Source of the DNA: an uncultured Roseivirga sp.
Lineage (GTDB): Bacteria; Bacteroidota; Bacteroidia; Cytophagales; Cyclobacteriaceae
Length of the DNA: 64,000 bases
Direction: 5' to 3'
Assembly (NCBI GenBank): GCA_947493005.1
Contig: CANLOY010000001.1
Span: 186,001-250,000, forward strand
This document shows positions 56,410 through 64,000 of this stretch, piece after piece; the first letter of the stretch is position 1; the number at the start of each line of letters is the position of its first letter. The notes beneath the pieces are model-generated. The model was given only the letters and a program-made list of their open reading frames with translations, was not told where the DNA came from and did no database searches. The position numbers and the translations under genes are program-made.

Positions 56410-58613
56410 AAGTACTCTTATTCACAATCTTCTACCTAGCTAGCTTTTCATTTATCGTTGCTCAAGAGGCAACGGGTAACTTCCCTCCTCCCAAAACAAA
56501 AAGGGAAGTAAAAGCCACACGTACTTCAAGTACAATAAAAATAGATGGTAAGCTGAATGAATCGGCATGGCAAGCGGCAGAAACCATTTCAGATTTTTTC
56601 AGGATTGAACCAAGGCAAGGAGGTAAGTATAAATACAGAACTGAGGTGAAAGTTCTGTATGATGACAAGAACCTATACATAGGAGCTTTTTGTGCCGATA
56701 GTCTAGGAAAAGACGGAGTAAGAGTACAAGACCTTAGGCGTGACTTTGTACGTGGAGAAAATGACATATTCAGTATACAACTCGACCCTCAGAACCTGAA
56801 GCAATATGCGGTGTCGTTTCAGACCACGCCATTTGGCAATCAATTAGATTTACAAAATTTCAACGATCAAGTAATAGATACAGATTGGAATGCGCTTTGG
56901 AGTGTTCGCACCAGTCAGACCAGCGAGGGATATTATGCCGAGTTTGCTATCCCTTTTAAATCGCTCAGATACAATGCCACTCCTGAGGGCAAGGAAGTAA
57001 AATGGGGAATAACCTTTAGTCGTCTCGCTCGAAGAGAATATGAGCAAACTGTTTTCCCAGCTATTCCGCAGTCTTTTTCTCCCTATAGAATGACATATGC
57101 GGCAAACCTAACCAATCTGGAGATACCAGAGCCAAGTGCTAACATCCGAGTTGAACCCTACACGCTCTACAATTATGAAAGAAGCAAGGCAGATGGAAAT
57201 ACAACTAATAGGGATGATTTTAAACTTGGAGGCGAAGTAAAGTGGGCAGTAAATCCTAATGCCGTTTTGGACTTCACTTTTAATACCGACTTTGCTCAAG
57301 CTGATGTAGACAGGGCAGTTAACAATCTGGAGCGTTTTAATATCTTCTTTCCTGAAAGAAGGCAGTTTTTTTTAGAGAATTCAGGACTGTGGGCAGGAGG
57401 AAGGCAAACATCTATCAGACCATTCTTTAGTAGACGAATTGGTTTACAAGGTAATTTCAATGCAGCAACAGCCAGAATAGATGCTGGAACCAGGTTCACT
57501 TTGCGCGATGAAAATAAAGCCATTGCAGGTCTGTATATGCATCAGGCAGCAACTGAGAATTCATCTGCTGCTAATTTTATGGTGGGTAGATACCTCAAAA
57601 ATTACGGTAGAGAAAATAATATTGGTGTAATGATTACTCACAGACTCGATGAAGCTTCTGGTAGTCTGAACCTAAACCAGCAAAATAATAGTACCATAAC
57701 TATTGATGGTCTTCTCAGGCCATCGAGTATTTGGTCGATTAACTACCTAGCTACAGTATCAATTGACCATGAACTTAACAAGGCTGGTTTTGCAGGACGC
57801 ATTTTCGCAGGGAGGTCTGCAAATAAATCTTATTGGGGTTGGGTAACAGAGCTCACCACTAGCACATATAATCCCGCTATGGGATTCGTTAGGCAACGAA
57901 ACGTGATAAGGCACAACCCAGGAGGTTACTTTATTCTAAGGCCAAAAAAACTTACATGGATGCGGAGGTGGGACCCAGGTTTCTTTGCTGACTTCTACCA
58001 TGATGCCTCTGATCCCGGGAAGTTTCAACAAGGGAGTTTATACCTTTTTCCTATCTATGTGTTTTTCACCGATGGTAGTTTCTTCGAATATTCTCTAACT
58101 CCAACCTGGCAAAACATCAATTTCAATTTTGCTCCTTTAGGAATTTCAATTACACAAGATAGATATTTCTATACCCGACATGCCATACGTTTCAATACAG
58201 ACCAGTCAAAGAAATGGTCTTTAAATGGAAGGTTTGAGTGGGGTAATTTTTACAACGGAAAGCGGGAAAACCTGAGCTCAGGAATACGTTTGGTTCCCGA
58301 CCCGCATCTGGCCTTTACTTTTGACTATGGCTATAATCGACTAAGGGCTCTTGGAGAAGACAACCAAAACCTTGAAACTCATCTAAGCACTGTAGGTGCC
58401 AGACTTGCAGTTAACCCAAGGTTACAATTATCGAGCTTTTATCAATACAATACCTTTGACAAACAAGGAAGGTGGAATGTGAGATTGAGTTGGGAATATC
58501 AACCCCTTTCCTTTCTTTATGTAGTGTTTAATGATAGACAAATCCGTGGACTGGATAACCCTTTTCAGGAACAGCAGTTTATTGCCAAACTCACTTTCTT
58601 AAAACAGTTTTAA
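56406..58613 (+). CDS. DUF5916 outer-membrane protein with CBM9-like domain
   Basis: A 735-residue protein with a signal peptide (ending near IVAQ). Residues about 40-200 form the CBM9-like domain (IKIDGKLNESAWQAAETIS in part, VLYDDKNLYIGAFC, DIFSIQLDP). The rest is a DUF5916 region with alternating beta-barrel strands and NNLERFNIFFPERRQFFLENS in parts. Its function is unknown; the barrel suggests an outer-membrane location. Coupling to the ABC permease suggests the parts work across both membranes. Confidence 0.85.
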   Translation: MKVLLFTIFYLASFSFIVAQEATGNFPPPKTKREVKATRTSSTIKIDGKLNESAWQAAETISDFFRIEPRQGGKYKYRTEVKVLYDDKNLYIGAFCADSLGKDGVRVQDLRRDFVRGENDIFSIQLDPQNLKQYAVSFQTTPFGNQLDLQNFNDQVIDTDWNALWSVRTSQTSEGYYAEFAIPFKSLRYNATPEGKEVKWGITFSRLARREYEQTVFPAIPQSFSPYRMTYAANLTNLEIPEPSANIRVEPYTLYNYERSKADGNTTNRDDFKLGGEVKWAVNPNAVLDFTFNTDFAQADVDRAVNNLERFNIFFPERRQFFLENSGLWAGGRQTSIRPFFSRRIGLQGNFNAATARIDAGTRFTLRDENKAIAGLYMHQAATENSSAANFMVGRYLKNYGRENNIGVMITHRLDEASGSLNLNQQNNSTITIDGLLRPSSIWSINYLATVSIDHELNKAGFAGRIFAGRSANKSYWGWVTELTTSTYNPAMGFVRQRNVIRHNPGGYFILRPKKLTWMRRWDPGFFADFYHDASDPGKFQQGSLYLFPIYVFFTDGSFFEYSLTPTWQNINFNFAPLGISITQDRYFYTRHAIRFNTDQSKKWSLNGRFEWGNFYNGKRENLSSGIRLVPDPHLAFTFDYGYNRLRALGEDNQNLETHLSTVGARLAVNPRLQLSSFYQYNTFDKQGRWNVRLSWEYQPLSFLYVVFNDRQIRGLDNPFQEQQFIAKLTFLKQF

Positions 58614-58627
58614 AGCTTGAGCTTGCA

Positions 58628-61444
58628 CTATCTGATAATCAACCGGCCGGTTTTCAATATCCTATTTTCTTCGCTTACAAGTTGATACAAGTACAATCCA
58701 GAGTTCAAACCCTCAATGGTAAAAGAGTCAGTCTGAGAATTGACTTCAATTACCTTGACCCTATTCCCTTGACTATCTATTAACATAAGCCACTTTACCT
58801 CATCGGAATCGCTCAATAAGTTTAAGTCATCTCCTTGTCTCAGTGGGTTAGGAAACAGTGCAATGGACTCGGGTAAGATCACGGCTAGTTCGATCGATTC
58901 AGTAGAAGATACATTCAAACCATTCATTGGTTCCAATAACCTCACACTAGCCCTATATATAAAATAACCCGAATGCGAATGGCTATCTGTAAAGTTGAAA
59001 GAAGCCGCGCTATTAAAATTCTGATTATTGATAGAAACGAAGTCATTTCCATCCCATCTTTCAAAATTAATTCCATCAACATTATATGTAGTGGAAAGCC
59101 CTAAAGACAGGTCAACCTTTTCATTAGTTACCGAAGCCGTAAAAGTATTAAAGTAGCATCCAATGCCATCACTGTTAAAATTATAAACCTGAGCCTGTTC
59201 TGCAGGTTGGCCATCAATGATTGCATAAACACTCAATACATCAAAATTCCACTTTGTTACTTGTCGATTTAAAAACACAGCCGTATCACTGGTCTCCAGG
59301 ACTTGTTCTAAAACACCCTCTTCATTAATTCTGGAAACTCGATACTTCTCAGCATTTTCAATAGACAACCAACTCATCAAAAAGTCATTCCCACACGCCA
59401 GTTCCTTCTCTATTACAGGGTTGGGTGAAACAACGAACCTATCTGAAAGAAAAACCTGCCCTTCAAATGTAGCTCTCAATTGAGAAATCACAGAAGTATC
59501 TGCCACAGTGAACTGAAAAAAACCAAGGTTGTCAATAGCTCCCAATTCCAACCAATCGTCATTCCCATATTTGATTGCAACACTTCCCTCATTATCGAAA
59601 TTATTTTCAAACCTTAATGTCTCCACTTCATTCGAGTTTAACACATCAGACCCTGTTGGGAAAGTCCACTCAAAAGTATCAGCCTTATCAAAATAGTAAG
59701 CAATGTGATACTCCTGATCCCCACCAACCAAAGCCTCAGAAGACACAAGGATGGTATAATCACCTGAAACCGGATCATCAATAGTGATCAATTCAACATT
59801 ATTTAAGGTGTCTGTTTTTCTTGTTGGAGGAAGGCTCAATTTATCCAGGTCTGGTGTAGGATCAAGCACCCAGGGTTGCCAGCTTTGTGCACTGTAAGCA
59901 ATGGTCATATCCAAGTCGTTAACCAAAGCCTTAAAATCTCCAGGGTTGGCCGCAGGATCGTTCCAAACAAGAACTACTCTTAATGACTTAGTGTTTGCAG
60001 GAATTGAAACCTGATGCATTCTGCTAGTATTAGGAGTCAGGTCACCCGAAATCATTTGACTTGCTTCTATAAGTTGTAATGACCTTTTAGCATTCAGTTT
60101 GCCAAACCCTGATTCATAACTGACTTTTTGACTCTTTAATGGCTTGGCTCCTGCAATCAAAACAGCCTTCAACAAAGCTGATTCAGGGGTCCTTAAGTTC
60201 AAGTCTTCATACGCTTGTTTCAACAAAACTGATGTGCCAGAAACCAATGCAGCAGCTTCGGATGTACCTCCTTTACCGTATGCAACCATATCTGGTTTGA
60301 TTCTTCCATCATATGCAGGGCCTCTGGAACTCCTTTCATCAACTCTACCCAATTCATCGACAGCTCCTACAGTTAGAATATTCTTAGCCATTTTTAGGCC
60401 GCCTGTAATATTAGAATACGTTCCTAAACCTGCATACTGACCATCTTCCGGAATTACAAAACCGGAGTTTCCTGAAGAAAATATATGGAGCAACTTTCTA
60501 TTAGCATGCGTTTGTAGGTCATAAGCAGATGCAATAGCATCGTAACTATTATTAATTTCTACCCCATAAGAATGGTTCTGAATACTTAAGCCATTATTGA
60601 CAAAGTATTCATCATCATCTGGTAAAACTCGTTCAAAAGATGAAGAAATCAGGCTAGAACCAAAAGCAACTCCTCTACTCAACTTTGATGTATTGCCCGC
60701 TCCTACGGCAATACTGGCCATAGCAGTAGCATGAATTGATTGTTCTTTGTCCTCAAAGGGAGATGCAATACCTCTTGGCCAGAGATCAATATCTTCCTTA
60801 TTAAAAGCGCGTTCCTTTAACGCCAGAGCAATTCCTCGTCCAGTTAAATCTCTATAATTATGATGTACCCAGTTAATCATATTGGGTGATAAATCATGTG
60901 ATAGCGTATTTGCTTCTTCTTCGGCAAAGTGTTGTCTCTGGATAAAATCTATATCCGGCCATGAAGCGAGCTCAGACAAATGATGACTCGTTGTTCGGAT
61001 TTGAATAAGATTGAAGGTTTCATATACCCCTTTAATTTCAAAGTCATCTATGAGTCTTAATTTTCTTATTGTTTCGTGGAACTGCTTAGAATGAATATAG
61101 TATTCGGAAGTCCTTGATTTATCTCTGTGAAAATTCAATTCACTCGCCAATTTCCAGGAGTTATCAACTCTGAAAGCTCTATCAAGTTCATGAAACATTT
61201 GACTCTCAGGATCAAAAACCAAATATGTTTTTGCGTCTATTCTACGAACAATAGACTTAGCGTAAACACCAGGAAAACTTGCCCAACTTTTTTCTTTGAC
61301 CTTAACCAATAAGTAAGTACTTTCATAGTTCTTCCGGTCATCCAACTCAATTTCAGAAACAACATAAGAGGGCTCACCTTGCTGAGCATAAATCTCAACT
61401 GTCAAAGACATCAAGAGCAACAAGAATATTGAGTCCAATCTCAT
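58628..61444 (-). CDS. S8-like serine peptidase with T9SS sorting domain
   Basis: The chosen ATG gives 938 residues with a signal peptide (MRLDSIFLLLLMSLTVEIYA in part). The S8 domain spans about 170-480. The His region SIHATAMASIAVGAGNT, the Asn in FSSGNSG and the Ser in GGTSEAAALVSG are present. The usual Asp of the LDTG motif is not seen; the matching place reads IALALKERAFNKEDIDL, so the Asp role may shift to a nearby acidic residue. Beta-sandwich regions follow, and the end is a type A T9SS sorting domain (IALFPNPLRQGDDL to GRLIIR). Two alternative ATGs lie 9 and 21 bp upstream. Confidence 0.85.
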   Translation of the reverse strand: MRLDSIFLLLLMSLTVEIYAQQGEPSYVVSEIELDDRKNYESTYLLVKVKEKSWASFPGVYAKSIVRRIDAKTYLVFDPESQMFHELDRAFRVDNSWKLASELNFHRDKSRTSEYYIHSKQFHETIRKLRLIDDFEIKGVYETFNLIQIRTTSHHLSELASWPDIDFIQRQHFAEEEANTLSHDLSPNMINWVHHNYRDLTGRGIALALKERAFNKEDIDLWPRGIASPFEDKEQSIHATAMASIAVGAGNTSKLSRGVAFGSSLISSSFERVLPDDDEYFVNNGLSIQNHSYGVEINNSYDAIASAYDLQTHANRKLLHIFSSGNSGFVIPEDGQYAGLGTYSNITGGLKMAKNILTVGAVDELGRVDERSSRGPAYDGRIKPDMVAYGKGGTSEAAALVSGTSVLLKQAYEDLNLRTPESALLKAVLIAGAKPLKSQKVSYESGFGKLNAKRSLQLIEASQMISGDLTPNTSRMHQVSIPANTKSLRVVLVWNDPAANPGDFKALVNDLDMTIAYSAQSWQPWVLDPTPDLDKLSLPPTRKTDTLNNVELITIDDPVSGDYTILVSSEALVGGDQEYHIAYYFDKADTFEWTFPTGSDVLNSNEVETLRFENNFDNEGSVAIKYGNDDWLELGAIDNLGFFQFTVADTSVISQLRATFEGQVFLSDRFVVSPNPVIEKELACGNDFLMSWLSIENAEKYRVSRINEEGVLEQVLETSDTAVFLNRQVTKWNFDVLSVYAIIDGQPAEQAQVYNFNSDGIGCYFNTFTASVTNEKVDLSLGLSTTYNVDGINFERWDGNDFVSINNQNFNSAASFNFTDSHSHSGYFIYRASVRLLEPMNGLNVSSTESIELAVILPESIALFPNPLRQGDDLNLLSDSDEVKWLMLIDSQGNRVKVIEVNSQTDSFTIEGLNSGLYLYQLVSEENRILKTGRLIIR

Positions 61445-61479
61445 ATGTAGCATAATCTTTGGCAAGATTAAACAAATCG

Positions 61480-61500
61480 TATGAATTTTCTAAATTCATA
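61480..61500. promoter_or_regulatory. Palindrome before the S8-like gene
   Basis: TATGAATTT-TCT-AAATTCATA, a perfect 9-bp inverted repeat 36 bp before the S8-like start, is a candidate operator or leader hairpin. It lies in the 265-bp divergent spacer. Confidence 0.45.
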
Positions 61501-61613
61501 TATCCTTATAAAATCTTTTTACATTTCCAGAATTGCTATTCACAGTCTATGTCATTAAAAATACATGTTAAACAAATTAATACTTGTACTTTTTCATGAA
61601 GTCAAAATATTTT

Positions 61614-61643
61614 TTTGTTAATAAAATAATTCCACTATTTTTG
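61614..61643 (+). promoter_or_regulatory. Promoter of the M57 protease gene
   Basis: TTTG (61614-61617), an 18-base spacer, and TATTTTTG (61636-61643) match the Bacteroidota promoter consensus TAnnTTTG. The start of transcription would fall near 61650, inside the adjacent palindrome. Confidence 0.7.
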
Positions 61644-61647
61644 GACG

Positions 61648-61666
61648 GTTCAAATATCATTTGAAC
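61648..61666. promoter_or_regulatory. Palindrome at the predicted M57 transcription start
   Basis: GTTCAAAT-ATC-ATTTGAAC is a perfect 8-bp inverted repeat flanked by ACG and GGT copies (ACGGTTCAAA and TTTGAACGGT). It overlaps the predicted transcription start, which suits a repressor site or an RNA-stabilising 5' hairpin. Confidence 0.5.
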
Positions 61667-61709
61667 GGTTTTAAAATCTAATCAATCTAAACTTTAACCA
61701 TTACTAATT

Positions 61710-62567
61710 ATGAAGAGATTATTATCGATTCTCACCTTACTGGCCTTCTCGGCCTTTGCTTTCTATTCCTGTCAAGAGGGCTCCGATCAGGATCCTATAA
61801 TTGAAGAGGAAGTTTCACAAGCAGTAATTGACCAACTAGAGGCAGCCGGTTATAATACACAAGGGGTACTAAGAACTACCTGGCAAGGACAAACCGGATA
61901 TCTTGTTGAGTTTGATCTATTCTTCTCAGATGAAGAAATCACCAACTTAAAACAAGATCCGAGCGTTCCGGGCACCGAACATTATCACACAACTAATTTG
62001 GTAGCCAACCTGCCAAGAGTGATCAAGGTAGCGATAGACCCTGCATTTAGTCAGTCAGTACAGGATGCTTTAACTCAAACAATTAACATGTATAATGCTG
62101 AAAACCTGAGTCTAACATTTCAGCAAACTTCAGTAACAATTTCAGGAAAAGGAAAAAGACAAACTGTAACTACCGATGCAGATATCTATATTTCTTCTTT
62201 CCGAGAAAGGCCTAGAAGAGGGTTTATTACATTGGGTATTGCTGCCGGCTTTCCAACCTCTTCAGGAGACCCTGCTGATGGTTTTGGATTAAACACTTAC
62301 TGGATAGACAACTTAGGCCCTTCAGTTCAGGAAATCAAAGGTGTAATGGCTCATGAAATCGGACATACTATTGGTTTCAGACACACGGATTATACCACTA
62401 GAGAAAGTTGTGGTCAAAATACCAATGAAGGTAGTGCTGGAGTCGGAGCAATCTTTATTCCTGGTACACCAACAGGTTCAGATGCCACTTCTTTAATGCA
62501 AGCTTGTGGACCTTCTGATGACTTCAATGCAAATGATGTAATTGCGTTGAATTACCTCTACAACTAA
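61710..62567 (+). CDS. M57 zinc metalloprotease lipoprotein (dual-action HEIGH type)
   Basis: A 285-residue protein with a lipobox (YSCQ, about Cys20). The catalytic motif MAHEIGHTIGFRHTDY (about 213) holds the HExxHxxGFxH zinc ligands, and the N-terminal half carries the M57 prodomain-like region. A late DATSLMQACGP segment resembles the Met-turn. It should act in the periplasm or on the cell surface. It is divergent from the S8-like gene and ends in a terminator. Confidence 0.9.
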   Translation: MKRLLSILTLLAFSAFAFYSCQEGSDQDPIIEEEVSQAVIDQLEAAGYNTQGVLRTTWQGQTGYLVEFDLFFSDEEITNLKQDPSVPGTEHYHTTNLVANLPRVIKVAIDPAFSQSVQDALTQTINMYNAENLSLTFQQTSVTISGKGKRQTVTTDADIYISSFRERPRRGFITLGIAAGFPTSSGDPADGFGLNTYWIDNLGPSVQEIKGVMAHEIGHTIGFRHTDYTTRESCGQNTNEGSAGVGAIFIPGTPTGSDATSLMQACGPSDDFNANDVIALNYLYN

Positions 62568-62599
62568 GAACAGAATAGTTTACCAATCAACATTGAAAG

Positions 62600-62626
62600 C
62601 CCCTACCAGATTTGGAGGGGTTTTTT
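62600..62626 (+). terminator. Terminator after the M57 protease gene
   Basis: CCCCT (62600-62604) pairs with AGGGG (62616-62620), CCA with TGG across a bulged A, followed by six T. It overlaps the last codon of the convergent CDF gene. Confidence 0.85.
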
Positions 62627-63512
62627 AACATCCTTCACACTCTTCTCCCTCCTCTTCAAACTCAAGGGTTGAATGCTCGATATTCAATTCAGCTAAAAGA
62701 AGCTTAGCACGCGATTTAATATCAGTCAGTTCTCTTAAAGAATACACCTTATCCAACACAACGTGAGCAGAGAGCACATGATATTGCCCGTCCATAGACC
62801 ATACATGGCAGTCATGAACATCAATAATTTCAGGTAGAGATTTTAACCCTTCATGTATGGCTGGAATATCCACATCACTCGGAGTAGTTTGTAGAATAAT
62901 AGAGAAGCTTTTCTTAAGATTGGAAACTACATTGTAGATAATAAACACTCCTATCATTACTGACAACAAGGGGTCAATGAAGTACCAATCGAAATACATT
63001 ATTAAAAGACTACCTAACAGCACTGCCACCCAACCCAATACATCTTCCATAAGGTGAAGCCTGATGACCTTTTCGTTAAGTGACTTACCTTTTTCAAGGC
63101 GCAGGACAGCCGCACCATTAACAATCACTCCAAAAATGGCGATGATTAACATCCCCTGTTCATCAACTTCACCTGGGTTAGTGATTTGGGGAGCAGCCTC
63201 ACTGATAATAATCACCGAGCCTATCAGCAATATGGCAGCATTGATAATTGCGCCTAACAAGGAGTACCTCTTATATCCGTAGGTAAATTTTTGGTTACTG
63301 TCCCTGGTATCTGAAAGGTGCTGGAAATACCAGGACATCCCTATACTCAAGCTATCGCCCAAGTCGTGAAGTGCATCTGACATGATAGCAAGGCTCCCGG
63401 TTATTAACCCACCAATAAACTCAACAATTGTAAAGGACAGATTGAGAAAAAAAGCTGTCTTCAGATTCTTGGATCCATGGCTGTGTTCAGCATGGTGATG
63501 ATGATGTCCCAT
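62625..63512 (-). CDS. Cation diffusion facilitator (zinc/cadmium exporter)
   Basis: A 295-residue CDF protein. The His-rich N terminus (MGHHHHHAEHSHG) is a metal-binding stretch, the six helices include SDALHDLGDSLSIG with metal-site Asp/His, and RLHLMEDVLGWVAVLLGS carries the second pair. The C-terminal domain has DVHDCHVWSMDGQYH and ends in a Cys/Glu-rich tail (EEEGEECEGC). It should export zinc or related ions from the cytoplasm with proton antiport. No palindrome of the type found at 51539 lies before it. Confidence 0.93.
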   Translation of the reverse strand: MGHHHHHAEHSHGSKNLKTAFFLNLSFTIVEFIGGLITGSLAIMSDALHDLGDSLSIGMSWYFQHLSDTRDSNQKFTYGYKRYSLLGAIINAAILLIGSVIIISEAAPQITNPGEVDEQGMLIIAIFGVIVNGAAVLRLEKGKSLNEKVIRLHLMEDVLGWVAVLLGSLLIMYFDWYFIDPLLSVMIGVFIIYNVVSNLKKSFSIILQTTPSDVDIPAIHEGLKSLPEIIDVHDCHVWSMDGQYHVLSAHVVLDKVYSLRELTDIKSRAKLLLAELNIEHSTLEFEEEGEECEGC

Positions 63513-63556
63513 AATCCAAGATAATAAATTAAGTCACGCAACAAGGCTACATCTGA

Positions 63557-64000
63557 TCACCTCTTTTTCCCTATAACATATTTCAACGTCAACGAGAAAC
63601 GGTCATAATTGACTTGGTTTGTAAAGAAATTTTCTCTTAATGATCTATCATAAGTCACAGCAATCTCAAACGAATGCTTTGAAATATAGAATTGTTTTCC
63701 TAAACCCAGCCTCAAATGCCCGAGGTAATAATTACTTTGCAGAGAGGTTCTGTTTGCATTGATGATATCCGTTGTAACAACACCAACCAAATCGGTCGTC
63801 TTAGTTGTAGTCTTAAAATTTTCAGACAAAGAAAAGCTTGAAACAAGCCCAATCGAAAAATACATACTTTCTTGTGAGGGTTTGAAACGATATTTAAGGG
63901 CTATAGGAATAACAACACCTTTTTGATGGTACTCCGATTGTAAGGCTACATGGGTGCCATTACCCGTTTGAGTAGAATCCATTTCCATAAACCCTGTTGA
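63557..64000 (-). CDS. Outer-membrane beta-barrel protein, C-terminal part
   Basis: The frame is open to the right window edge, so the N terminus is missing. The visible 147 codons alternate hydrophobic residues in strands (VVIPIALKYRFKPS, SMYFSIGLVSSFSLS, YLGHLRLGLGKQFYIS, RFSLTLKYVIG), as in PorT-like or OmpA-type outer-membrane barrels. I cannot name the family. The gene would be read toward the CDF gene, 44 bp upstream of its start. Confidence 0.65.
   Translation of the reverse strand, partial: STGFMEMDSTQTGNGTHVALQSEYHQKGVVIPIALKYRFKPSQESMYFSIGLVSSFSLSENFKTTTKTTDLVGVVTTDIINANRTSLQSNYYLGHLRLGLGKQFYISKHSFEIAVTYDRSLRENFFTNQVNYDRFSLTLKYVIGKKR

Noticed and set aside
58614-58627. Terminator between the convergent DUF5916 and S8-like genes
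   Set aside because: The gap is only 14 bp and has no stem with a T tract.
1-64000. Mobile elements, CRISPR arrays, tRNA or rRNA genes
   Set aside because: No transposase or integrase frames, no regularly spaced direct repeats and no cloverleaf sequences were seen by reading.

Overview
This window comes from a marine-type member of the Bacteroidota, most likely a Cytophagales relative. The evidence is a type IX secretion sorting domain, many lipobox-type surface or periplasmic lipoproteins, Bacteroidota-type promoters (TTTG-N19-TAnnTTTG upstream of rplU, close matches elsewhere), DUF5916 and M57 proteins, tight ATGA gene overlaps and A+T-rich sequence. I see no tRNA, rRNA, IS element, prophage or CRISPR array.

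Region 1 (1-32593) is a co-oriented carbohydrate-utilisation locus cut by the left window edge. It encodes a sialidase-like protein, a PhoD-like phosphatase lipoprotein, an unassigned large lipoprotein, a GH95 fucosidase, four GH29 fucosidases, a GH20 hexosaminidase, four Cys-type sulfatases and a SASA-type esterase. It also encodes a TAT-exported Gfo/Idh/MocA protein, an FGE-fold protein that lacks the catalytic cysteines, a RidA protein, and an L-fucose module (SDR dehydrogenase, FucP permease, mutarotase, FMN L-lactate-type oxidoreductase). The most likely substrate is a sulfated, acetylated, fucose-rich glycan such as fucoidan or a fucosylated glycosaminoglycan. SusC/SusD and a regulator are not in the window. 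Four enzymes of different classes carry the same C-terminal discoidin-like module. Two promoter regions share a TGCAAnTATAGTGT motif.

Region 2 (32594-35820) is a three-gene amino-acid operon (fold-type-I aminotransferase, threonine-dehydratase-like lyase, ornithine-cyclodeaminase-like reductase). It is preceded by a roughly 125-nt leader that can fold into an H-type pseudoknot with a competing hairpin, a candidate riboswitch.

Region 3 (35886-51477) is housekeeping: YraN, Pgi, ManA, LipB, a GH113-like enzyme, a PolB-like exonuclease, RNase R, polyprenyl synthase, a rhomboid protease, L27/L21, and class Ia ribonucleotide reductase with a long leader and repeated ACCCCAATAA sequences.

Region 4 (51539-58613) looks like a metal-responsive regulon. 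A MerC-domain protein, a DUF3299 protein and a His-rich lipoprotein are followed by an ABC exporter-type ATPase with two DUF3526-like permeases and a DUF5916 outer-membrane protein. A near-perfect 15-bp palindrome TGCAACA-N-TGTTGCA occurs once before the first group and twice before the second, in a Fur/Zur-like arrangement.

Region 5 (58628-64000) holds a T9SS-secreted S8-like peptidase divergent from an M57 metalloprotease, with palindromes in the shared spacer, then a CDF zinc exporter and a truncated outer-membrane beta-barrel gene.
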